Shown: positions 1-6,180 of the stretch, in pieces
Layout: each line of letters opens with the position of its first letter
Numbering within the stretch: position 1 is the stretch's first letter
Assembly (NCBI GenBank): GCA_029934815.1
Contig: JAOZLM010000126.1
Coordinates: 1 to 6,648 of the forward strand
Direction of reading: 5' to 3'
Length of the DNA: 6,648 bases
Source: Desulfocapsa sp.
Lineage (GTDB): Bacteria; Desulfobacterota; Desulfobulbia; Desulfobulbales; Desulfocapsaceae
Position numbers and translations under genes: made by a program
The notes under the pieces: model-generated
Seen by the model: only the letters and a program-made list of their open reading frames with translations
Told to the model about the DNA's origin: nothing
Databases searched by the model: none

Positions 1-149
1 TTTCCGTGCCTCGAATATGAAGTTTTTTACAAATCCATCTTGGTTTTGGACTTTTTACGAGTCCATCACGTTTGGTTAAATATGACAAGCTAGTAAAAAC
101 CTAAACTTTAGATGGCTAAGTAAAAAACTTCATATTCGAGGAACGCAAA
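1..149. repeat. Large imperfect inverted-repeat element upstream of ftsA
   Basis: Bases 1-40 are the reverse complement of 110-149 with 35 of 40 positions matching, including an uninterrupted 22-bp match (9-30 with 120-141). Further in, 52-68 pairs imperfectly with 83-99 (12 of 17), so most of the segment folds as one long stem centred near 75. A small nested hairpin is also possible: GGACT at 48-52 with AGTCC at 60-64. No protein-coding gene was recognised here. The element begins at the first base of the window, so its left boundary is unknown. It could be a MITE-like or REP-like dispersed repeat, or a hairpin that ends transcription from the upstream gene; the sequence alone does not decide. 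Confidence 0.75.
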
Positions 150-162
150 TTTGATGGAATGA

Positions 163-180
163 GGCGTACTTAAGTACGTC
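163..180. repeat. Palindrome / short hairpin with CTTAAG centre
   Basis: CGTACTTAAGTACG at 165-178 is a perfect 14-bp palindrome. It extends to 163-180 with one G-T pair, giving a possible 7-bp stem with a TTAA loop. It lies inside the second repeat element. It could be part of the fold of that repeat or a dimeric protein site. There is no T tract after it, so it is not a standard terminator. Confidence 0.6.
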
Positions 181-220
181 GTAATGACAGCAAATTTGCA
201 GTGACGAAGAAGATGAAGAG

Positions 221-237
221 TTTTTACGACGCCATCA
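221..237 (+). repeat. Short motif TTTTTACGAnnCCATCA, one of several copies
   Basis: This 17-bp motif is repeated at 52-68 (15 of 17 identical) and, more diverged, at 24-40. A reverse-strand copy at 110-126 matches the 24-40 copy at 14 of 17 positions. It therefore occurs in both repeat elements and links them as related sequences. The core is a T run, then ACGA, then CCATCA. Its role is unknown. Confidence 0.6.
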
Positions 238-253
238 AATATCCAAAATTTAT

Positions 254-257
254 AGGA
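254..257 (+). promoter_or_regulatory. Weak ribosome binding site for the upstream ftsA start
   Basis: AGGA lies five bases before the ATG at 263. It supports that start only modestly, because a comparable AGGAAG lies before the in-frame ATG at 311. Confidence 0.45.
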
Positions 258-262
258 ATAGC

Positions 263-1519
263 ATGGATGAAATAGAAGTTAATCCAGAAGGAATGGAAGC
301 ACAGGAAGATATGCGTGAGCCGGGTGATCTTGTTGTCGGGCTTGATATTGGAACAACAAAGATCTGCTGTGTGGTGGGTGAAGTCTTTGAGGATGCCGTA
401 GATATTATTGGCGTTGGCACGGCTCCTTCTGTCGGGTTAAAAAAAGGTGTGGTTGTAAATATTGAATCCACCGTAAAATCAATCCGTCAGGCAGTGGCTC
501 AGGCAGAAGAATCAGCTGGTTGCGAACTGCATGATGTGTATGTGGGGATTGCCGGAAATCATATTAAAGGATTTAACAGCCCAGGTATCATCGCCATTAA
601 TGGTCGTGAAATCAGAGAATCGGATGTTGAAGATGTAATTGTTGCTGCGCGCACCGTAAAAATTTCAGAAAATCAGCAAATTATCCATGTACTCCCTCAG
701 GAATATATGGTTGATGATCATACCGAAATCCAGAATCCACTGGGAATGACTGGTGTGAGACTGGTTACAAACGTACATATTGTTACAGCGGATATGGCAG
801 CAGTACACAACCTGTATACCTGTTGCCAGAAAGCAGGGCTTGAAGTTTCTGATATGGTGCTTGAATCCATAGCATCAGCCCATGCAACCTTACGACCTGA
901 TGAAATGGAACTGGGAGTGGCGCTTATCGATATTGGCGGCGGTACAACCGATCTCGCTGTTTTTTGTGATGGAACCATACGCCACACAACCGAAATTGGG
1001 CTGGGGGGGCACAATTTGACCAATGATTTGTCTGTTGGCTTGCGCACACCTCTGCAGGATGCTGAACGATTAAAAGAAGATTTCGGCTGTGCAATATCAT
1101 CACTTATTAAACCAAATCATGTTGTGGATGTGCCAACTGTAGGAAACCGTGAACCTCGAAAAGTAACCCAGAAGGTGCTGGTTGATATTCTACAGGCACG
1201 AATGGTGGAGATTCTCGAAATGGTGAATCAGGATCTTATAAATTCAGGATTGAAAAATAAGATAAATGGCGGAATCGTGATAACAGGCGGCACGGCGTTG
1301 CTTGCAAATCTTGCTGATCTTGCTGAACAGATCTTTGATTTACCTGTTCGTTTAGGCTATCCGGCACAGATTGGCGGTAAGGTAGAAGAGGTTAATACGC
1401 CTCGTTGCACAACAGGTGTTGGTCTTGTGATTTATGGCCGTCAGCATCAGGCCGATCATCGCTATAGTGACAGCACTATGGTTGGTCGAATGAAAGACTG
1501 GATTCGGAAAATAATGTGA
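263..1519 (+). CDS. ftsA: Cell division protein FtsA
   Basis: FtsA is an actin-like ATPase that tethers FtsZ filaments to the inner face of the cytoplasmic membrane and helps recruit later divisome proteins. The 418-residue product shows the actin-fold signatures in order: phosphate-1 loop GLDIGTTK (26-33), an FtsA-specific 1C region (about 102-180), phosphate-2 loop DIGGGTTDL (223-231) and adenosine motif ITGGTALL (340-347). The last 12 residues, VGRMKDWIRKIM, form the expected amphipathic membrane-targeting helix. Length is normal for the family. The first 16 residues are unusually acidic and precede the position where most FtsA proteins begin. An in-frame ATG at 311 with AGGAAG upstream would give 402 residues and a more typical N terminus, so the start is uncertain. 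ftsZ follows after 107 bp, the classical gene order. The upstream neighbour, often ftsQ, is not in the window. Confidence 0.97.
   Translation: MDEIEVNPEGMEAQEDMREPGDLVVGLDIGTTKICCVVGEVFEDAVDIIGVGTAPSVGLKKGVVVNIESTVKSIRQAVAQAEESAGCELHDVYVGIAGNHIKGFNSPGIIAINGREIRESDVEDVIVAARTVKISENQQIIHVLPQEYMVDDHTEIQNPLGMTGVRLVTNVHIVTADMAAVHNLYTCCQKAGLEVSDMVLESIASAHATLRPDEMELGVALIDIGGGTTDLAVFCDGTIRHTTEIGLGGHNLTNDLSVGLRTPLQDAERLKEDFGCAISSLIKPNHVVDVPTVGNREPRKVTQKVLVDILQARMVEILEMVNQDLINSGLKNKINGGIVITGGTALLANLADLAEQIFDLPVRLGYPAQIGGKVEEVNTPRCTTGVGLVIYGRQHQADHRYSDSTMVGRMKDWIRKIM
303..308 (+). promoter_or_regulatory. Candidate ribosome binding site for an alternative ftsA start
   Basis: AGGAAG lies immediately before the in-frame ATG at 311. 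Translation from there gives MREPGDLVVGLDIG, placing the phosphate-1 loop about as close to the N terminus as in E. coli FtsA. The AGGA core to ATG gap is about four bases, slightly short but usable. Confidence 0.35.
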
Positions 1520-1572
1520 TCTGAAAAAATTAGATTATTTGTAAAAAAATAGTTTCGTTGGCAGGCGGTAAG

Positions 1573-1581
1573 TGCTATGAT
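1573..1581 (+). promoter_or_regulatory. Possible extended -10 promoter for ftsZ
   Basis: TGCTATGAT in the ftsA-ftsZ gap matches the extended -10 pattern TGnTATAAT at all but one base (G for A). The region 17 bp upstream (TTTCGT, 1553-1558) is a poor -35 box, which an extended -10 can compensate for. A transcript would start about 40 bases before the ftsZ ATG. FtsZ having its own promoter besides read-through from ftsA is common in bacteria. The match is from sequence only. Confidence 0.35.
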
Positions 1582-1614
1582 TTGTAATCCAAATTTTGCA
1601 ATCAGAAGAACAGC

Positions 1615-1619
1615 GAGGT
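1615..1619 (+). promoter_or_regulatory. Ribosome binding site of ftsZ
   Basis: GAGGT lies seven bases before the ATG at 1627. This is the best ribosome binding site among the genes of the window and fixes the ftsZ start ahead of the later in-frame ATG codons at residues 9, 13 and 17. Confidence 0.7.
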
Positions 1620-1626
1620 TGTTGTT

Positions 1627-2895
1627 ATGAACGATGCAGATTTCGTGAATATGGGAGAGAATATGCCGTTTAGAATGGCTGAAACAGATGGTGTTGCGGT
1701 AGTAAAAGTGATTGGTGTCGGTGGCGGTGGTGGAAATGCTATTAACACCATGGTTGAAGATCGTTTACAGGGCGTTGAATTTATAACTGCCAACACTGAT
1801 AAACAAGCTTTGAATATATCTCGTGCGGACGTCTGTTTACAGATTGGGCCGGGTATAACCAAAGGTCTTGGCGCAGGTGCAGACCCTGAAACCGGCGAAC
1901 AGGCAGCAATCGAATCAATAGATGAAATCACAGACAGCATAAAAGGTGCTGATATGGTTTTTGTAGCTGCTGGTCTTGGCGGCGGAACAGGAACCGGAGC
2001 TGCACCAGTTGTCGCCAAAGCGGCTAAAGAAATGGGCGCGCTCACCGTTGCTGTTGTCACCAAACCCTTCCATTTTGAAGGGAAATTCAGAATGCGTAAT
2101 GCGGAAGGTGGCTGGAATGAATTACGCAAATACGCTGATACCATAATTACCGTACCAAATGATCGTCTGCTTTCGCTCATGCAAAAAAATTCCAAGCTCT
2201 CTGATATGCTGACCATGGCAGATCAGGTACTATTGCAGGCTGTAAAAGGAATCACCGATCTTATTAATGTGCCAGGTCTTATGAATGCAGATTTTGCTGA
2301 TTTGCGTACCGTAATGCGTGAAGTAGGTCCTGCCATTATGGGTGCTGGTTCTGCGGTTGGTGAAAATCGTGCAACTGAGGCTGCTAATCGTGCAATCGAT
2401 AATCAACTGCTGGAAGATGTCGGGATTGATGGCGCACGGGGATTGTTAATTAATATATCCGCCTCCGAAGAAACGTTTACCATGGCAGAATTTATGGAAG
2501 CATCTGCCCTTATTCAGGATAAGGTCGATGAGGAAGCAAAAGTTGTTATTGGTGCCCTGTACGATGACGCCCTCGGCGATGAACTGCATGTTACTGTGAT
2601 AGCCACAGGGGTGGGTGAGTCAGTTCCCGACAAGACAACAATTATGCAGGTAAGTGTTCCTCCGCAGGCACAACCCGTTGAACCTAAAGAAGTTGCACCA
2701 GAACGTCAACCAGGCAATGCGCAACCGGCAGATCCAAATCCGAATATGACGTCGTCCATTTTTCCTTCCTCTAATTTCAATAGTTTTGAAAACCGTGGAA
2801 TTACATCCGGTGAAGGAAATCCTAATAAAGGTGACAAGCCATGGGATGAAGAGTACATGGAGACTCCTACCTATCTGAGGAAGAAGGCAAACTAA
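1627..2895 (+). CDS. ftsZ: Cell division protein FtsZ (tubulin-like GTPase)
   Basis: FtsZ polymerises with GTP into the Z ring at mid-cell and scaffolds septum synthesis. The 422-residue product has the glycine-rich nucleotide loop GGGGGNA (32-38), TANTD (54-58), the tubulin signature GLGGGTGTGAAP (116-127), the VPNDRLL segment (176-182), and the catalytic T7 loop NADFADLR (220-227) with both aspartates, D222 and D225. An intact GTPase is therefore expected. A low-complexity linker rich in Pro, Asn, Gln and Ser (about 346-402) leads to a conserved C-terminal peptide, DEEYMETPTYLRKK (407-420), the docking site for FtsA and other partners. Length and layout are ordinary for the family. A GAGGT ribosome binding site supports the start. 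The stop is only four bases before the next start, so ftsZ and the radical SAM gene probably share a transcript. Confidence 0.98.
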   Translation: MNDADFVNMGENMPFRMAETDGVAVVKVIGVGGGGGNAINTMVEDRLQGVEFITANTDKQALNISRADVCLQIGPGITKGLGAGADPETGEQAAIESIDEITDSIKGADMVFVAAGLGGGTGTGAAPVVAKAAKEMGALTVAVVTKPFHFEGKFRMRNAEGGWNELRKYADTIITVPNDRLLSLMQKNSKLSDMLTMADQVLLQAVKGITDLINVPGLMNADFADLRTVMREVGPAIMGAGSAVGENRATEAANRAIDNQLLEDVGIDGARGLLINISASEETFTMAEFMEASALIQDKVDEEAKVVIGALYDDALGDELHVTVIATGVGESVPDKTTIMQVSVPPQAQPVEPKEVAPERQPGNAQPADPNPNMTSSIFPSSNFNSFENRGITSGEGNPNKGDKPWDEEYMETPTYLRKKAN

Positions 2896-2899
2896 TTCT

Positions 2900-4687
2900 T
2901 TGGCTCGAAGAAGACAGAAAAAAAAAGCCAGTATAGAAAAAAGTCTGCTTGAACAGGAAAGCGGTACCTGGCTGAAAAAATGGAAAGGGCGACTCCCTGT
3001 TGCCCTGATTTATCCAAATAATTATTCAATAGGCGTTTCAAGTCTCGGGTTTCAACTCGTTTATTCCCTGCTGAATTCTATTGATGGCGTAGTCTGTGAG
3101 CGTTTTTTTCTACCGGAATCCGGCGACTCCTTACGCTCATTTGAGTCACAGCGTCCCCTGAATGATTTTCCTCTTCTCTTTTATTCCATCAGTTTTGAAC
3201 ACGATTATCTCAATCTCGCAAGGTTACTGCTTGCAGCTGACATTCCCCTTTTTGCATCAGAGCGTCCAGGCGAATTAATCAGTGCTGATAACCCTCTGGT
3301 GATTGGTGGCGGAGTTGCCACCTTTATGAATCCTGAACCACTGGCTCCTTTTACAGATCTGTTTTTGCTGGGTGAGGCGGAAGGAATGCTGCCAGCACTT
3401 TTTACTGTTTTTGACGATCTTCTTGGCGAAAAGCACCGTGCCGACCTGCTGTTACATATACAGAAAACAGTAGGTGGCGCTTACGTACCCGGTTTGTATG
3501 AACCAGTCTATGATAAAACATCCGATCGGCAAAGTGGTGTGCAAAGAATTGCTCCCAGCATTCCCAATCGAATAGCAAAGGTTATTGTTTCTGAAACTGA
3601 AAAAGCAGCACATTCACAGTTACTCAGCCCAAAAGCAGAGTTCGCCAATCTTTTTGTCACGGAACTTGGCCGGGGATGTTCCCGTGGCTGCAGATTTTGC
3701 GCAGCTGGCTTTATTTACAGGCCACCAAGATTGTGGGACGCAGACGCCGTAATTAAAGGCCTTGAAGAACGCGGCGAATCGGTGAAACGAATTGGGCTTC
3801 TTGGTATGGAGATGGCTGACGAAGAGGAACTTGACAGCCTGTCTTCCTATTTGCTGGATAGTGGCTGTTCCCTCTCTTTTTCATCACTTCGGGCCGACAG
3901 AATTTCCGGTTCCCTGCTTGATCTCCTCAGTAACAGTAATTTGAAAAGTGTGGCCATCGCTCCTGATGGCGCTTCTGAGAAACTGCGCCGAATTATTAAT
4001 AAAAATCTTACCGAAGAAGACATCCTCCTTGCTGCTGAACGGCTTGTGGCTGCAGGCTTGTATAAATTGAAGCTCTACCTTATGATAGGGCTTCCCGGAG
4101 AAACGTATGATGATTTACAAGAGATGGTTGACCTTATTAAAAAAGTGAAAGCGCGTATGTTTCCTGTTGGACGCGAAAGAGGCCGTCTCTGCGAGATTAC
4201 TCTTTCCGTCAACAGTTTTGCACCAAAACCGTGGACACCTTTCCAGTTTCATCCTTTTGGTGGACTGGAACAGGAAAATGGCGAAGTTGGAAGTGCAAAG
4301 CTTGCAATAGCATCCTTAAAAGAAAAGATTAGTTTTCTCAAGAAAGGATTGCGAAAAGAAGCAAATGTGCGAATGAACCATGATAAACCTGAGAACGTTC
4401 TTTTCCAGGCAGTACTGTCTCGTGGAGACAGACGATTAGCTGCTGTTCTTGCCACCATGGCCAAACAGCAGATACCATGGAAACAGGCAATGCGAAAACA
4501 TGATTTAACTCCGGAACAGTATGCTCTGGTTCAACATGGTGCAGAAGAATATTTCCCCTGGAACATAGTGGATCATAAAATCGAACAGAAATATCTGTGG
4601 CAGGAATATCAGAAGAGTTTTCTCGCTAAAACAACAGTAGCCTGTGACACAGCAGTCTGTAAACGTTGCGGAGTATGTGGTGACTGA
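2900..4687 (+). CDS. B12-binding-type radical SAM protein (TIGR03960-like), TTG start
   Basis: This 595-residue protein is a radical SAM enzyme: CSRGCRFC (260-267) gives the CxxxCxxC ligands of the [4Fe-4S] cluster that cleaves S-adenosylmethionine, followed by AAGFIYRPPR, a hallmark I recall from the TIGR03960/YgiQ-like group. The N-terminal 200 residues (from about RLPVALIYPN, 31-40, through GGGVATFMNPEP, 136-147, to GEAEGML) resemble the cobalamin-binding-like domain of this group, but I see no DxHxxG cobalamin motif. LMIGLPGET (394-402) fits a conserved strand of the radical SAM barrel. The C terminus carries four cysteines, C582, C587, C590 and C593 (Cx4CxxCxxC), perhaps binding a second cluster or metal. 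The substrate is unknown; relatives are often annotated only as radical SAM protein. The TTG start is inferred: no other initiator fits before the conserved domain, and AAGG at 2884-2887 is a distant (12-base) ribosome binding site. It is probably co-expressed with ftsZ. Confidence 0.9.
   Translation: MARRRQKKKASIEKSLLEQESGTWLKKWKGRLPVALIYPNNYSIGVSSLGFQLVYSLLNSIDGVVCERFFLPESGDSLRSFESQRPLNDFPLLFYSISFEHDYLNLARLLLAADIPLFASERPGELISADNPLVIGGGVATFMNPEPLAPFTDLFLLGEAEGMLPALFTVFDDLLGEKHRADLLLHIQKTVGGAYVPGLYEPVYDKTSDRQSGVQRIAPSIPNRIAKVIVSETEKAAHSQLLSPKAEFANLFVTELGRGCSRGCRFCAAGFIYRPPRLWDADAVIKGLEERGESVKRIGLLGMEMADEEELDSLSSYLLDSGCSLSFSSLRADRISGSLLDLLSNSNLKSVAIAPDGASEKLRRIINKNLTEEDILLAAERLVAAGLYKLKLYLMIGLPGETYDDLQEMVDLIKKVKARMFPVGRERGRLCEITLSVNSFAPKPWTPFQFHPFGGLEQENGEVGSAKLAIASLKEKISFLKKGLRKEANVRMNHDKPENVLFQAVLSRGDRRLAAVLATMAKQQIPWKQAMRKHDLTPEQYALVQHGAEEYFPWNIVDHKIEQKYLWQEYQKSFLAKTTVACDTAVCKRCGVCGD
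4670..4673 (+). promoter_or_regulatory. Ribosome binding site deciding the histidine kinase start
   Basis: GGAG lies six bases before the GTG at 4680, inside the last codons of the radical SAM gene. No purine-rich site precedes the alternative GTG at 4644, so 4680 is preferred. That start overlaps the radical SAM stop by 8 bp (GTGACTGA), a typical arrangement for translational coupling. Confidence 0.6.
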
Positions 4688-6146
4688 GGAAGATGTAAAA
4701 TATTACACAGCTGCTGATGATTCTGAACAGCTGGAACAGCTACGTGCAGGGCTTATGCCCTTCCAGCTGGTAAAGTATTTTTCATTCTCCAGCCTTGGTG
4801 TGATTCTCCTGTTTACCCTGTTTCTTTCCTGGGCTATTTCCAACAATGCAAAAAATGTAATGCTTGACCAGAGTGAAGCCTACTCGTTACTCCTTGCAGA
4901 AAATCTGAATCAGCGAATAATCCGTGATTTTGTTTTGCCAACAGTCGTTAATTATGGAAATATTGCTCTTTCCAACCCCGATCAGTTTCAGCGTCTTGAT
5001 AAGATAGTTCGTAATGCTACCCGCAGCATGAAGATGGAAGACGTAACTATCTATGACTCTACAATAAACATAATATCCTACTCAACAGTTGAGGAGAAGG
5101 TTGGAAAGAAAAATCTTGGCGGGTTGGAATACGAAAAGGCATTGCAGGGAGAAGCAAATTCACAGATTCATTCCAGGGGAACAGTGTTGAACCTGCTACC
5201 TGGAACGTTAGATGTGCGATATGATCTTAAAACATTTATTCCTTTTCGATTGTTCCAGGAAGGCAGTGACAGTAATGGGCAGATTATGGGTGTGATTGAA
5301 ATCACACAAAATCTTTCCCATGAGTACAAAGCAATTTTACGTTTGCAACGGAAAATAATACTGGTTTCCTCACTGGTTATGGGGATTCTTTTCCTCGTTT
5401 TGCTTGTTATTGTCAGTCGTGCCAATAAAATCATGGGAAAACGGGTTCGTGAACGACTTGCTCTCGAACAGAAATTGTATGATGTCGAAAAGCTGGCTCA
5501 CCTTGGAACCATGGTAGCTACTGTCTCCCATGAAATCAAAAGTCCACTTGGCATTATACGATCTACTGCTGAAATTCTGGTAAAACGAGTCAAAAAACTT
5601 GCGCCCGGAAATGAAAATCTTGCTGAGATTATTGTCGCTGAAACCACACGCTTAAATAATATTGTCGTTGAATTTCTTGATTTTGCAAGACCCCAGAAAG
5701 TAAATCTGCAAGCAGTTGATATTAATCAGTCTGTTAAACAGGTTTTACAGTTTGTTAAAACAGACCTTGCGACAAAAGGGATTGAACTAATAAGTGAACT
5801 GCATCCCGGAATTGGTAAAATTACCATTGATCCTGAGCAGGTTTACAGGGCATTGTTGAATATTATTGTTAATGGAATACAAGCCATGCCTGATGGCGGC
5901 AGGCTTATTGTACAAACATCCATTGTCCGAAAGGATGGTTCCATTGTTATCAGTATTACGGATACTGGCGTGGGAATGAGTGAAGAAACAGCCGCTAAAG
6001 TGTTTAAGCCATTTTTTACTGATAAACATAAAGGAACCGGGCTGGGACTTGCGATCACTAAAAATATCATTGATCAGCATCATGGTTCTATTGCTGTTGT
6101 TTCCAGAGAAGGAAAAGGAACTACTTTTACTATCACCTTGCCGTAG
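4680..6146 (+). CDS. Membrane-bound sensor histidine kinase
   Basis: From the GTG at 4680 the product has 488 residues (500 if GTG 4644 is used). It is a two-component sensor: a signal read outside the membrane drives autophosphorylation of a histidine and transfer to a response regulator. Numbered from 4680, a first transmembrane helix lies near 34-53, an extracytoplasmic region of about 170 residues follows that may be a single Cache/PDC-like sensor fold (its strand DVTIYDSTINIISYST fits), and a second helix lies near 226-246. A short helical, coiled-coil-like stretch then leads directly to the H box SHEIKSPLG with phospho-acceptor H284. I see no HAMP or PAS domain between. ATP-binding motifs are intact: N box NIIVNGIQAM (N398), G1 box DTGVGM (428-433), F box FKPFF and G2 box GTGLGLAI (452-459). 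No partner response regulator lies in the window. The gene overlaps the radical SAM gene. The ligand is unknown. Confidence 0.93.
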   Translation: MTEEDVKYYTAADDSEQLEQLRAGLMPFQLVKYFSFSSLGVILLFTLFLSWAISNNAKNVMLDQSEAYSLLLAENLNQRIIRDFVLPTVVNYGNIALSNPDQFQRLDKIVRNATRSMKMEDVTIYDSTINIISYSTVEEKVGKKNLGGLEYEKALQGEANSQIHSRGTVLNLLPGTLDVRYDLKTFIPFRLFQEGSDSNGQIMGVIEITQNLSHEYKAILRLQRKIILVSSLVMGILFLVLLVIVSRANKIMGKRVRERLALEQKLYDVEKLAHLGTMVATVSHEIKSPLGIIRSTAEILVKRVKKLAPGNENLAEIIVAETTRLNNIVVEFLDFARPQKVNLQAVDINQSVKQVLQFVKTDLATKGIELISELHPGIGKITIDPEQVYRALLNIIVNGIQAMPDGGRLIVQTSIVRKDGSIVISITDTGVGMSEETAAKVFKPFFTDKHKGTGLGLAITKNIIDQHHGSIAVVSREGKGTTFTITLP

Positions 6147-6180
6147 TTGAGGCTATAGTAATTTGTCTGAAGAAGTTATT

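Larger units (their letters stand above)
149..240. repeat. Second inverted-repeat-bounded element directly before ftsA
   Basis: The segment is bounded by a perfect 9-bp inverted repeat, ATTTGATGG at 149-157 and CCATCAAAT at 232-240. Inside are a 14-bp perfect palindrome (165-178), a 10-bp palindrome GCAAATTTGC (190-199) that echoes GCAAATTTG at 145-153, and a copy of the TTTTTACGA-type motif (221-237) shared with the neighbouring element. It ends about 22 bp before the ftsA start, so any ftsA promoter on this side must lie in or beside it. Its structure suggests a short dispersed intergenic repeat, but copy number elsewhere in the genome cannot be seen here. Confidence 0.55.

Noticed and set aside
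1..240. CRISPR array suggested by repeated 17-bp motifs
   Set aside because: The copies are unevenly spaced, in both orientations and imperfect, without constant-length spacers. An inverted-repeat element explains them better.
1003..1009. Run of seven G in ftsA as a possible phase-variation tract
   Set aside because: It encodes the Gly-Leu-Gly-Gly segment expected in FtsA, the frame is intact across it, and ftsA is probably essential, so switching is unlikely.
718..1047. 109-codon open frame on the - strand inside ftsA
   Set aside because: It is a shadow of the conserved FtsA frame with no recognisable motif. The same holds for the - strand frames near 4249-4464, 5168-5434 and 5787-6083.
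1558..1577. TTGGCA followed by GTGCTA, resembling a sigma-54 promoter before ftsZ
   Set aside because: The GG and GC dinucleotides are 14 bases apart instead of the required 12, so a sigma-54 promoter does not fit. TTGGCA is also only 12 bp from TATGAT, too close for a sigma-70 -35 box.
1520..1626. Rho-independent terminator between ftsA and ftsZ
   Set aside because: The gap is AT-rich with A runs, but I find no GC-rich stem followed by a T tract.
1602..2216. 204-codon open frame on the - strand inside ftsZ
   Set aside because: It lies wholly opposite a strongly conserved FtsZ sequence, and its translation is low-complexity Ser/Pro/Ala/Ile-rich, as expected from the reverse of Gly- and Asp-rich codons.
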